Assembly: GCA_963666965.1 (NCBI GenBank)
Contig: OY762939.1
Location: forward strand, 558,001-622,000
Reading direction: 5' to 3'
Source of the DNA: Proruminimicrobium sp963666965
GTDB taxonomy: Bacteria; Elusimicrobiota; Endomicrobiia; Endomicrobiales; Endomicrobiaceae
Length of the DNA: 64,000 bases
Positions 27,729 to 35,204 of this stretch are shown here, one piece after another. Numbering within the stretch: the first letter of the stretch is position 1; each line of letters opens with the position of its first letter. Position numbers and translations under genes: made by a program. A model generated the notes under the pieces. It saw nothing but the letters and a program-made list of their open reading frames with translations, ran no database searches and was not told the DNA's origin.

Positions 27729-29072
27729 ATGTTAAAAACATTCGGCGACGTATTCAAAATTCCTCAATTGAGAAATAAAGTTTTATTTACCCTTGCGATC
27801 ATTATCGCCTACAGAATAGGAGCGTCAGTTCCTATACCTGGCATTAATGCTGAGGCTGTCAAGTCTCTTTTTGCCGCTAACAGCAACGGGTTGCTGGGAT
27901 TTCTTGATATGTTCTCCGGCGGTGCATTAAACAGGATGTCAGTATTTTCCATGGGAATAATGCCGTATATTAACGCATCCATTATAATGAGTTTGATGCA
28001 GGGTGCGCATGTCATACCTTATCTCGACAGGCTTGCAAAAGAGGGAGAGCAGGGAAGAAAAAAAATAACACAGATTACAAGATACGCTACGCTTATACTC
28101 GGCGCTATACAGTCATTCGGCTTGACTATGGCTATAACAAGAATGCCTACTCCGAGCGGAATGCCTATAGTTTTGGATCCTACGATGGCATGGATGACGA
28201 TGACCGTTATGACGCTTGTAACGGGAACGGTTCTTATTATGTGGCTTGGAGAACAGGTTACGGAAAGAGGAATCGGTAACGGTATTTCGCTTATAATTTT
28301 TGCAGGTATCGTTGAAAGGCTTCCTTCGGCATCTTTAGGAGTAATAAAACTTGTCCGTATGGATGAATTGTCAATTCTTCTTGCATTGGTCCTTGTGGCT
28401 TTGGTTTTGGTAGTTTTGGCCGTAGTTATATGGGTTGAAACTGCTCAGAGAAGAATACCGGTTCACTATGCAAAAAGAATGGTCGGCAGAAAAATGTACG
28501 GCGGCCAGACTTCGTTTTTGCCTATTAAAGTTGACCAGTCGGGTGTTATCGCGGTTATTTTTGCGGTATCCATTTTGTCTGCTCCTCTTACGATAGCGCA
28601 GTTTGCTCCGGATTGGACGGTATTCGGAATACCTTTGTCTAAAAAGATACTTGAATGGTTTAACCGCAGTTCGCTTATATATAACGCGGTTTACGCATCT
28701 CTTGTAATATTTTTCTGTTATTTTTACAATTCAATTTCTTTTAATCCGAAAGATTTGTCCGAGAATATGAAAAAGTCCGGCGGATTTATACCGGGAGTAA
28801 GACCGGGCGATCCTACGGCTCATTATATTCAAAGAGTTCTTGAAAGAGTAACGCTTGGCGGCGCATTGTTTGTTGCCGGCATAGCAGTTCTTCCGGATTA
28901 TATCAGATCATTTATGGGAGCGCCTTTCTTCTTCGGAGGAACATCGCTTCTTATCGTTGTCGGCGTATCGCTTGACACCATAGGCCAGATAGAGTCTCAT
29001 TTGATTATGAGGCATTATGAAGGGTTTATGAAAGAGGGACGTATCAAGGGTCGTTGGTTCAACGTCAAATAA
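27729..29072 (+). CDS. secY: protein translocase subunit SecY
   Basis: Channel subunit of the Sec translocon in the inner membrane. 447 residues with about ten hydrophobic segments. Seen: R-I-G-A-S-V-P-I-P-G-I near the N-terminus, the plug region, G-E-Q-V-T-E-R-G-I-G-N-G-I-S and R-P-G-x-x-T. SD AAGGTGAG. Last gene of the fusA-secY series; the usual next gene, adk, lies 3.9 kb further on. Confidence 0.98.
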   Translation: MLKTFGDVFKIPQLRNKVLFTLAIIIAYRIGASVPIPGINAEAVKSLFAANSNGLLGFLDMFSGGALNRMSVFSMGIMPYINASIIMSLMQGAHVIPYLDRLAKEGEQGRKKITQITRYATLILGAIQSFGLTMAITRMPTPSGMPIVLDPTMAWMTMTVMTLVTGTVLIMWLGEQVTERGIGNGISLIIFAGIVERLPSASLGVIKLVRMDELSILLALVLVALVLVVLAVVIWVETAQRRIPVHYAKRMVGRKMYGGQTSFLPIKVDQSGVIAVIFAVSILSAPLTIAQFAPDWTVFGIPLSKKILEWFNRSSLIYNAVYASLVIFFCYFYNSISFNPKDLSENMKKSGGFIPGVRPGDPTAHYIQRVLERVTLGGALFVAGIAVLPDYIRSFMGAPFFFGGTSLLIVVGVSLDTIGQIESHLIMRHYEGFMKEGRIKGRWFNVK

Positions 29073-29093
29073 GCAACCGAATCTTTTTAATTT

Positions 29094-29162
29094 AAAATGA
29101 CGATTTAAAAATCTTATGTGCCGTTTCACTTACGCACACTGCAATTTTTAAATCGTCATTTT
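29094..29162. repeat. composite hairpin element A
   Basis: A 19-base perfect inverted repeat (29094-29112 with 29144-29162) surrounds a 31-base loop that contains TTATGTGCCGT and CGCACACTGC. The same loop sequence, with different arms, recurs at 37700-37808 and 53472-53587. An outer pairing TTTTTAA/TTAAAAA (29084-29090, 29167-29173) is also present. It lies directly after secY and could act in transcript ending. Confidence 0.75.
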
Positions 29163-29286
29163 TCTTTTAAAAATCTTCTAGTCGTTTTAACGGCAATTTT
29201 GCTTTAAAAATTCTTCGCCTCACGCAAAATCTTACTTCGTTTTGCTTCGCAAATCCGCCCAACAGCAAGTTGCAGAAAATATAAAT
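29163..29286. repeat. non-coding flank of element A
   Basis: No gene seen. The segment AAATCTTCTAG...TTTTAACGGCAA around 29172-29206 resembles 37862-37890 after rplQ, and AATCCGCCCAACA (~29250) recurs at ~57117. A small inverted repeat GCAAAA/TTTTGC lies near 29223-29244. It looks like decayed copies of the same repeat family. Confidence 0.5.
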
Positions 29287-29323
29287 AAAAACTCTCAAGT
29301 TAAAATGATTGAGAGTTTTTTTA
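29287..29323. terminator. strong terminator before the accessory segment
   Basis: A 12-base perfect stem, AAAAACTCTCAA / TTGAGAGTTTTT (29287-29298, 29309-29320), followed by further T. The A-run on the left makes it symmetric and probably bidirectional. It separates the ribosomal operon from the promoter at 29341. Confidence 0.88.
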
Positions 29324-29340
29324 TTTTAAAAATATATAAA

Positions 29341-29369
29341 TTGACAAATCAAAATGTTGATGTTATAAT
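29341..29369 (+). promoter_or_regulatory. consensus promoter of the ATPase gene
   Basis: TTGACA (29341-29346), 17-base spacer, TATAAT (29364-29369). The accessory ATPase gene starts 39 bases further on, so it has its own transcription unit. Confidence 0.82.
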
Positions 29370-29407
29370 TCTATTGTTTTTAATGCATTTTTTTTGGATG
29401 AGGTTTT

Positions 29408-31168
29408 GTGAATTTTATTGTTAAAAATATTTATAAATCTTTTAGAAAATCTACTGTTTTTGATTCAATACCACAAAAATTTATTATTTTGACAGGAGAA
29501 AATGGCTCAGGTAAAACCCATTTTTTAAATGCTATTTATGAGGGTATTATTTCAATAGATGGAAATGTCATAGATAAAAAAGATATTGTGAAAGAGAGTT
29601 TCATTTCAATACAAAGTAAGATAGTGGCAAATAGTAGTGGCAGTATAAATGCTCATGCTACAAGTATACATAATGCTATTATTCAGAAATCTCCAGTTCC
29701 TATGGAGAATAAGATTACTATAGGTAGTAAAGTATATGTGTTTAGAGATTTAATCAAGGATATTGAAACAGGATATCCAAATCCAACAAAAGATCAAATT
29801 AAAACATGGATCTATGAAAAAATTTTCAAATTACAACCGTTTGAAGGTAATTTTTTGGGGGATATTTTTCGTGATTATAAAATGTTGATGATAAATAATT
29901 TTATATGCCAGATGGAAGGTAAACCCTATTTAAATGATATTGAGTTTATAAGCAAATATGGGAATAAGCCTTGGGATATCCTTAATGATATTTTGAATAA
30001 ACAGATAAATTTGAATTTTAGATTTGAAGAACCAGAAATTATAGATTTTTCTTCGCAATATAATGTCGTTTGTAAAAATGGCAATGGAGATTTTTTTCTT
30101 GTTTCAGATATATCAAGTGGAGAAAAAACTTTATTATCGGTTGTTATAAGTTTATTCTCTTCAATTAGCAATAAAATGTCAGGAGCGAAGTTGCTCCTAT
30201 TGGATGAGCTCGATTGTTCTTTGCATCCATCAATGATTAAAAATTTATTATATTTGTTGGATGAAATATTTGTAAAAAAACATGGGATTAGTGTAATTCT
30301 TACGACCCATTCTCCAACAACGGTGGCTCTTGCAAAAGACGAATGTCTATATTATGTAAGTTCTGATAATGCAAATAGGGTAAGAAAAAAAGATAAAGAT
30401 TTTATATTGAAAAAGTTGGCATATGGGCTTCCATTGTCTATATCGTACATGAATAGAAAAAATGTTATAACAGAAAGTGAATATGATACTGTAAATTTGA
30501 GTAATATTTATAGAATATTAGTAGATTATGGTTATATGTCTGATGATATTAGTTTGAATTTTATCGCTTCAGGGGTAAAAAAAACAGAAGTTTCTGGAGA
30601 TTGCAATAGAGTGCGTTGTATTGTTGATGGATTTGCTCCAGATTCAAACGTATGTGGTGTCTTGGATTGGGATAAGCAAAATTCTACAAAAGATAAAATA
30701 TTTGTGCTTGCTGAAAATGAAAGGTATTCTATTGAAAACTGTATATTGGATCCTTTGCTTATTGCTATAATACTTTTATACGATGTCAAGAATCCTATTA
30801 ATCCAGAGGAATTGAAATTAAAAAAAACATTTGTATTAAATAGAGATTTTATAAGTGATTTCAAACAAAATATACAAAATATATCTGATAGTATTATGGA
30901 TAAATTAAAAGATAAACTAAATTTTATTGATGTTTTAAATATTAGAACAATAAAATATGTAAATGGCTTACATGTTAATGTTCCTGTTGAATATTTGGAA
31001 CATAATGGACATGAATTAGAAACAGCAGTAAAAGAAATTTTTCCACAACTAAAAAGATATAAGAACAATAATGAATTAAAACAAGCAATTATAAGTGTTT
31101 TGAGACAGTATCCTGAATTGATACCAGATTGCTTCAAAGATGTTTTTTCTAAAATTTTAGGGAATTAA
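29408..31168 (+). CDS. AAA ATPase with TOPRIM/DUF4435-like C-terminal part (defence-type)
   Basis: 586 residues from GTG 29408 (ATGAGG 4 bases upstream). The N-terminal half is an ABC/SMC-like ATPase: Walker A G30-E-N-G-S-G-K-T37, signature S-S-G-E-K-T ~236, Walker B L-L-L-L-D-E-L-D ~262, and a switch histidine in T-T-H-S-P-T ~299. The C-terminal half carries I-T-E-S-E-Y-D, G-V-L-D-W-D and Y-S-I-E-N. That pattern suggests a TOPRIM-type nuclease of the OLD or DUF4435 kind; this assignment is by pattern only. Such ATPase-nuclease proteins are often anti-phage factors. Codon use is markedly more A/T-rich (AAT, ATA, GAT, TTA) than in the ribosomal genes on both sides, pointing to recent acquisition. 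It has its own promoter and terminator. Confidence 0.75.
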   Translation: MNFIVKNIYKSFRKSTVFDSIPQKFIILTGENGSGKTHFLNAIYEGIISIDGNVIDKKDIVKESFISIQSKIVANSSGSINAHATSIHNAIIQKSPVPMENKITIGSKVYVFRDLIKDIETGYPNPTKDQIKTWIYEKIFKLQPFEGNFLGDIFRDYKMLMINNFICQMEGKPYLNDIEFISKYGNKPWDILNDILNKQINLNFRFEEPEIIDFSSQYNVVCKNGNGDFFLVSDISSGEKTLLSVVISLFSSISNKMSGAKLLLLDELDCSLHPSMIKNLLYLLDEIFVKKHGISVILTTHSPTTVALAKDECLYYVSSDNANRVRKKDKDFILKKLAYGLPLSISYMNRKNVITESEYDTVNLSNIYRILVDYGYMSDDISLNFIASGVKKTEVSGDCNRVRCIVDGFAPDSNVCGVLDWDKQNSTKDKIFVLAENERYSIENCILDPLLIAIILLYDVKNPINPEELKLKKTFVLNRDFISDFKQNIQNISDSIMDKLKDKLNFIDVLNIRTIKYVNGLHVNVPVEYLEHNGHELETAVKEIFPQLKRYKNNNELKQAIISVLRQYPELIPDCFKDVFSKILGN

Positions 31169-31198
31169 ATGCTTTTTTATGTCAAAAGAAAAACATTG

Positions 31199-31233
31199 AA
31201 AAATCATATAAGATTTTATTTTGTGATTTTTTA
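31199..31233. terminator. bidirectional terminator in duplicated unit (copy 1)
   Basis: AAAAATCA (31199-31206) pairs with TGATTTTT (31224-31231), with A- and T-runs on both sides. It lies after the ATPase gene and after the convergent minus-strand gene at 31310. It sits in a 32-base block (31184-31215) repeated exactly at 31678-31709. Confidence 0.65.
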
Positions 31234-31309
31234 TTTCGGGATTAAGGTTTTTTCTCAGCTTCTGTCGTTAGCGTCGTTGCTAAGCTGCCAAACTTCCCAG
31301 CTTCCAACA

Positions 31310-31615
31310 TCAGAACTTCCAGTCGTCTGATGTGTTTCTGGCAAGGGCTTTTAGGCCGGAGGCGGTTATTTTGTAAAGGCCTTTGGTTCCTACTTTTACA
31401 ATAAATTCTTTTTTTTGCAAGTAAGACATTGCCCATAATATTCTGTCGGTAATAACTGCAGAGATTTTGCTTGGCAGTAAATTTTGTAAATCTTTACTTG
31501 TAAGTCTTAAAATAGGACTGACGACAGCTTCTATTTGTTCCTGTGTCTTTGCTTTGCCGTCATAAAAAGCTTCAAGGACAGGTTTTACACATTCTTTACG
31601 TTTGAGTTTCAGCAT
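31310..31615 (-). CDS. stand-alone Mrr N-terminal-like winged-helix protein, copy 1
   Basis: 101 residues, SD AGAGAGGA before the ATG. The pattern is P-V-L-E-A-F-Y-D-G-K, L-T-S-K-D-L-Q-N-L-L-P-S, T-D-R-I-L-W-A-M-S-Y-L-Q-K-K and Y-K-I-T-A-S-G-L-K-A-L. It resembles the N-terminal winged-helix domain found ahead of Mrr-type restriction endonucleases (V/L-L-E-A-L-x-D-G ... N-R-V-x-W-A ... I-T-x-x-G). No nuclease domain is attached. It is related to the gene at 31820 by a ~500-base tandem duplication. Probably a DNA-binding regulator or a restriction-system remnant; function inferred only. Confidence 0.65.
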   Translation of the reverse strand: MLKLKRKECVKPVLEAFYDGKAKTQEQIEAVVSPILRLTSKDLQNLLPSKISAVITDRILWAMSYLQKKEFIVKVGTKGLYKITASGLKALARNTSDDWKF

Positions 31616-31677
31616 AAATCCTCTCTGTTAAATTGCAACAATCAATATCTCAACTGAATTATACATTAAAATTGTGT

Positions 31678-31726
31678 AAAAGAAAAACATTGAAAAATCA
31701 TATAAGATTATAGTTTTTGATTTTTT
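31678..31726. terminator. bidirectional terminator in duplicated unit (copy 2)
   Basis: AAAAATCA (31693-31700) pairs with TGATTTTT (31718-31725), followed by T. The 32 bases 31678-31709 are identical to 31184-31215, the equivalent place beyond the first winged-helix gene. It serves the minus-strand gene at 31820. Confidence 0.6.
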
Positions 31727-31819
31727 GTTTCGGTGTTAAGGCTTTTGCTAAACTTTTTGCCTTCTGCCGTCAGCATTGTTGCTAAGCTGCTCAGCTTCCA
31801 AGCTGCCAAGCTTCTGCCG

Positions 31820-32125
31820 TTAAAGCAATGCGTTGATGTCTGTGGTTGTGTTTAAGGCTTTTAATCCTGAAGGCGATATTGAGTAGAATCCGTTGTCTCC
31901 CATTTTTTTAAGCATGCCTGCTCTGACGAGTAAAAATATTGCCCATGATACTCTTTGTTCAACAATAGTTTCCGTTGCATGCATTGCAAGCTGTTTTGCT
32001 TCTTCATCTGTAAGATTTAAAATTTTGGCAACAAGAACAACGGCCTCTTTGTGCCTTTTCGGCGTACTGTCCGAAAATGCCTTTAAAACAGGCCTTAGAA
32101 AATCTTTGCGTTCAGGGATTGCCAT
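31820..32125 (-). CDS. stand-alone Mrr N-terminal-like winged-helix protein, copy 2
   Basis: 101 residues, SD GGAGG before the ATG. Same architecture and length as the gene 510 bases away: R-P-V-L-K-A-F-S-D, L-T-D-E-E-A-K-Q-L-A, E-Q-R-V-S-W-A-I-F-L-L-V-R-A-G-M-L and Y-S-I-S-P-S-G-L-K-A-L. The match to the Mrr_N winged-helix pattern (R-V-x-W-A then I-x-x-x-G-L) is better here than in copy 1. The two proteins differ clearly in sequence, so the duplication is not recent or they have diverged quickly. Confidence 0.65.
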   Translation of the reverse strand: MAIPERKDFLRPVLKAFSDSTPKRHKEAVVLVAKILNLTDEEAKQLAMHATETIVEQRVSWAIFLLVRAGMLKKMGDNGFYSISPSGLKALNTTTDINALL

Positions 32126-32257
32126 AAAACCTCCGTGCTGCGCTAAGTCTGCAAATATCGGAAGCTATGAACAATAATCGTCTTTTTCCCTAACACAAGT
32201 ATAGTCTAAAATACTCTAAAAATCAATAAGATTTTTATTTTTAAAATATAAAAACCT

Positions 32258-32286
32258 TTGACTAAAATCTATTTATGGATTATAAT
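32258..32286 (+). promoter_or_regulatory. promoter of the C_GCAxxG_C_C gene
   Basis: TTGACT (32258-32263), 17-base spacer, TATAAT (32281-32286); the gene starts 42 bases later with a good SD (AAGGAAGG). Confidence 0.78.
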
Positions 32287-32327
32287 AAAAACTGAGAGGA
32301 TAAAAAATAAAAAAGGAAGGTTTCTTT

Positions 32328-32780
32328 ATGGCTAAAGCCCAAGAGGCAGAAAAGATTTTTAAAGACGGCTACAATTGCTGTCAGTCTGTTTTTTGCCCTT
32401 TCTGTAAAGAAGTAAATATGGATTTTGAAACATCGTTAAAGCTGACTTCGTCGTTCGGAGGAGGTATGGGCAGGCTCCGCGAAGTATGCGGCGCCGTCAC
32501 GGCAATGTTTATGATTGCAGGTTTAAAGTACGGATATGCCGATCCGAAAGACCAAAAGGCAAAAGCAGAGCATTATAAGCTTATTCAGGAACTTGCAGGC
32601 GAATTTGAGAGTGAGTTCGGCTCAATAATATGCAGAAAACTGCTTGCTCTGCCCGACGGTAAAAAAGAAAGCCACGTCCCTTCGGAAAGAAATGAGGCTT
32701 ATTACATAAAAAGACCTTGTTCGGAATTCGTATCATTTGCGGCAGGTCTTATTGAAAAAATGATCCGCCAAAAAAGCTGA
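32328..32780 (+). CDS. C_GCAxxG_C_C family probable redox protein
   Basis: 150 residues. Seen: A-E-K-I-F-K-D-G-Y-N-C-C-Q-S-V near the N-terminus, G-G-G-M-G-R-L-R-E-V-C-G-A-V-T-A, then single cysteines in I-I-C-R-K and R-P-C-S-E-F. This is the cysteine layout that gives the C_GCAxxG_C_C family its name; members are thought to be redox-active, but no reaction is established. It stands alone with its own promoter and lies between the accessory segment and adk. Confidence 0.85.
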   Translation: MAKAQEAEKIFKDGYNCCQSVFCPFCKEVNMDFETSLKLTSSFGGGMGRLREVCGAVTAMFMIAGLKYGYADPKDQKAKAEHYKLIQELAGEFESEFGSIICRKLLALPDGKKESHVPSERNEAYYIKRPCSEFVSFAAGLIEKMIRQKS

Positions 32781-32823
32781 AAAAAGAGTTTTTAAAACAA
32801 ATAAAAACCTCTTCAATAAACGC

Positions 32824-32853
32824 TTGACATTGCAATCAAATTTTATGTATAAT
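32824..32853 (+). promoter_or_regulatory. promoter upstream of adk
   Basis: TTGACA (32824-32829), 18-base spacer, TATAAT (32848-32853). Transcription would start near 32860, just before a long leader hairpin. It restarts expression of the second half of the ribosomal block after the accessory insertion. Confidence 0.8.
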
Positions 32854-32867
32854 TTGCAAATCTATCT

Positions 32868-32912
32868 GTGAGGTTATGACGTTAAAATGCTGTTTTTCCG
32901 TCATAACCTCAC
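32868..32912 (+). other. 14-bp leader hairpin upstream of adk
   Basis: Perfect 14-base inverted repeat (32868-32881 with 32899-32912: GTGAGGTTATGACG and its complement), 17-base loop. It lies between the promoter and the adk start. No T-run follows directly, so it may be a leader control or stability element rather than a terminator. Confidence 0.6.
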
Positions 32913-32954
32913 TGATATATTTTGTTTTTTGTTAAATTACTATGGAAGGTAATT

Positions 32955-33590
32955 ATGAAAAACTTTATATTATTCGGACCTCCGGGCGCGGGTAAGGGAA
33001 CACAGGCAAAAACGATAAGCAAGACTTACGGTGTTGTGCATCTGTCAACCGGCGACATGATCAGAGAAGCAAAAGACGATCCTATGTTTGCTCCGTATAT
33101 GACGTCAGGGAAGTTGGTTCCGGATAATGTAATAGTCGAGATGGTTGTAAAAAGGCTGAAAAAGCCGGATTGCAGCGAAGGTTTTTTGCTCGACGGATTT
33201 CCGAGAACTTTGGCTCAGGCCGAAGAACTCGACGCTTTTTTGAAAAAAGACAATAAAAAAGTTTCCGCTGTTTTCTGTATTCTTGCAGAAAACGAAGAGA
33301 TTGTAAAAAGGCTGTCCGGAAGAAGAGTTTGTCCGGCATGCGGCGGAAGTTTTAATATGGATTCAATGCCTCCTAAAAAAGAGGGAGTCTGCGATCTGTG
33401 CGGAGCAAATCTCGTGCAGAGAAAAGACGATAATCCCGATACGATAAGAGAAAGACTTGCCGTTTATGACAGGCAGACAAAAATTCTTATCGATTATTAC
33501 GGCAAGAAAGGCATTCTTGCAAAAATAGACGGCATGTTGCCGCCTGAAGATGTTTTTAAACAGATCGAAGATTATGTAAAAAAGATGTAA
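32955..33590 (+). CDS. adk: adenylate kinase, zinc-lid type
   Basis: Interconverts ATP + AMP and 2 ADP. 211 residues from ATG 32955, chosen because GGAAGG lies 5 bases upstream and it matches the family start; an in-frame start at 32922 would add 11 atypical residues. Seen: P-loop G-P-P-G-A-G-K-G-T-Q, L-D-G-F-P-R-T, and a LID with C-P-A-C ... C-D-L-C, the four-cysteine zinc site. R-K-D-D-N-P-D-T-I-R-E-R-L follows. Next to map, as in most bacteria, but cut off from secY. Confidence 0.97.
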   Translation: MKNFILFGPPGAGKGTQAKTISKTYGVVHLSTGDMIREAKDDPMFAPYMTSGKLVPDNVIVEMVVKRLKKPDCSEGFLLDGFPRTLAQAEELDAFLKKDNKKVSAVFCILAENEEIVKRLSGRRVCPACGGSFNMDSMPPKKEGVCDLCGANLVQRKDDNPDTIRERLAVYDRQTKILIDYYGKKGILAKIDGMLPPEDVFKQIEDYVKKM

Positions 33591-33602
33591 AGGGTCGTTA
33601 TT

Positions 33603-34361
33603 TTGAGTAATAAACTTGAGTTAAAAAACCGGTCCGAAATTGAAAAAATGCGTATAGCCTCAAAGGCGATTGCGGAAATTTTGGAAGAGCTGAAAAGTTT
33701 TGTAAAGCCCGGAATTACGACGCTTGATATAGATAATTTTGTTGCAAAGAAAATAAGATCTTTCAATATGAAACCGGCTTTTTTGGGGTATGGTGGGTTC
33801 CCTGCATCAGCATGTGTTTCGGTAAACGATGAGCTCGTACACGGAATCCCGAATGATTCCCGCGTACTTTCTTCCGGCGATATTGTAAGTGTTGACGTCG
33901 GCACAATTTATGAAGGCTATTACGGTGATGCGGCTTATACCTATAGCGTCGGCAAAGTGTCGGATGAGACAAAGAAATTATTGCAGGTTACGGAAGACTC
34001 ATTGTATGTAGGCATAGAGCAGGTCAAACCCGGTAACAGGCTGGGCGATGTCTCCTACGCAGTCCAAAAATACGTTGAAAGCTTCGGTTATTCAGTCGTG
34101 AAAGATTACTGCGGTCACGGTATCGGCAGAAATCTTCATGAGGAACCGAGCGTTCCGAATTTTGGGAAAAACGGGACAGGCGTCAAACTGGAAAAAGGTT
34201 TGGTTATTGCTATAGAGCCAATGGTAAACGTCGGCAGACATTACGTTGACGTATTGTCTAACGACTGGACGGTCGTAACAAGAGACGGAAGTTTATGCGC
34301 CCACTTTGAGCATACCGTCGCAGTTACGGAAAGTGGTTATGAGATTTTAACTAAAATCTGA
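33603..34361 (+). CDS. map: methionine aminopeptidase, type I (TTG start)
   Basis: Removes the N-terminal Met from nascent proteins. 252 residues. The start is TTG at 33603, 12 bases after adk; the next in-frame ATG would remove the conserved N-terminal helix. Metal-ligand motifs present: D-V-G-T-I and G-D-A-A-Y-T (two Asp), G-H-G-I-G-R-N-L-H-E (His), I-E-P-M-V (Glu) and F-E-H-T-V-A (Glu). The substrate-binding histidine is in E-L-V-H-G-I-P. Confidence 0.97.
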   Translation: MSNKLELKNRSEIEKMRIASKAIAEILEELKSFVKPGITTLDIDNFVAKKIRSFNMKPAFLGYGGFPASACVSVNDELVHGIPNDSRVLSSGDIVSVDVGTIYEGYYGDAAYTYSVGKVSDETKKLLQVTEDSLYVGIEQVKPGNRLGDVSYAVQKYVESFGYSVVKDYCGHGIGRNLHEEPSVPNFGKNGTGVKLEKGLVIAIEPMVNVGRHYVDVLSNDWTVVTRDGSLCAHFEHTVAVTESGYEILTKI

Positions 34362-34374
34362 CCAAGGAAAACAA

Positions 34375-34593
34375 ATGAGCAAAGAAGAAAAAATTGAAGT
34401 AGCCGGGAAGATCCTAGAATCTTTGCCTAATGCAATGTTCAGGGTTGAAATTGAAGGCGGGCATGTCATTTTGGCGCATATCTGCGGAAAGATGAGAATG
34501 CACTACATTAAAATTTTGCCGGGTGACAAGGTCAAAGTTGAGCTTTCTCCGTATGATTTGACGAGAGGAAGAATTACTTACAGAGACAAATAA
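34375..34593 (+). CDS. infA: translation initiation factor IF-1
   Basis: 72 residues, an OB-fold protein that blocks the A site during initiation. Seen: E-V-A-G-K-I-L-E-S-L-P-N-A-M-F-R-V and H-I-C-G-K-M-R-M-H-Y-I-K-I-L-P-G-D. Full length. 13 bases after map. Confidence 0.98.
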   Translation: MSKEEKIEVAGKILESLPNAMFRVEIEGGHVILAHICGKMRMHYIKILPGDKVKVELSPYDLTRGRITYRDK

Positions 34594-34610
34594 ATTCAGG
34601 AGTATTTTAA

Positions 34611-34724
34611 ATGAAAGTTAGAGCATCAGTAAAACCTATCTGTCAGAAGTGTAAAGTTGTAAAAAGAAAAGGCGTAGTAAGAGTCGTCTGTGAAGATCCT
34701 AGACACAAACAGAGACAGGGCTAA
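34611..34724 (+). CDS. rpmJ: 50S ribosomal protein L36, zinc-binding form
   Basis: 37 residues: M-K-V-R-A-S-V-K-P-I-C-Q-K-C start, then a single Cys and D-P-R-H-K-Q-R-Q-G end. The C-x2-C, C and H pattern is the zinc-binding (C+) form. SD CAGGAG. It is too short for many gene finders but lies exactly where expected between infA and rpsM. Confidence 0.97.
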   Translation: MKVRASVKPICQKCKVVKRKGVVRVVCEDPRHKQRQG

Positions 34725-34773
34725 TTTTTTTTAAATTGATATAAGTAATATTTTTTAACGGGGGACATAAATA

Positions 34774-35157
34774 ATGGCAAGAGTTGCCGGAGTAGATTTA
34801 CCTAAACAAAAGAGATTAGATGTTGCGCTCAGATACATTTACGGTATCGGACCGATACTTTCAAATGCTATCATAGCCGAACTTAATCTTGATCCAGCCA
34901 AAAGAGTAAAAGATTTGACGGAAAGCGAAGTCAACCAGATCAACAATCTTATAACGAAAGAATATAAAGTCGAAGGTGACCTGAGAAGAGAAATTCAGGC
35001 TAACATCAAGAGACTTATTGACATCGGAAGCTACAGAGGCGCAAGACATAAAAGAAATCTTCCTGTAAGAGGCCAGAGAACAAAAACGAACGCCAGAACA
35101 AGAAGAGGAAAGAGAAAAACAGTAGGAGCCGGAAAAGCAGCAGAATCAAAAAAATAA
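34774..35157 (+). CDS. rpsM: 30S ribosomal protein S13
   Basis: Head protein of the 30S that contacts tRNA and forms subunit bridges. 127 residues. Seen: M-A-R-V-A-G-V-D-L-P, I-Y-G-I-G, G-S-Y-R-G-A-R-H and L-P-V-R-G-Q-R-T-K-T-N-A-R-T. SD GGGGGAC. Confidence 0.98.
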   Translation: MARVAGVDLPKQKRLDVALRYIYGIGPILSNAIIAELNLDPAKRVKDLTESEVNQINNLITKEYKVEGDLRREIQANIKRLIDIGSYRGARHKRNLPVRGQRTKTNARTRRGKRKTVGAGKAAESKK

Positions 35158-35204
35158 TTACCGGACATAAAATATAAAAAACAGTTTTCGGAGGGAATAA
35201 GATA

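Noticed and set aside
29094..29162. tRNA or known riboswitch
   Set aside because: No anticodon arm, CCA end or recognised aptamer; the long A/T-rich inverted repeat fits a repeat element or terminator better.
29242..29424. 60-codon plus-strand open frame before the ATPase gene
   Set aside because: It runs through the 12-bp terminator and the consensus promoter and ends inside the ATPase start.
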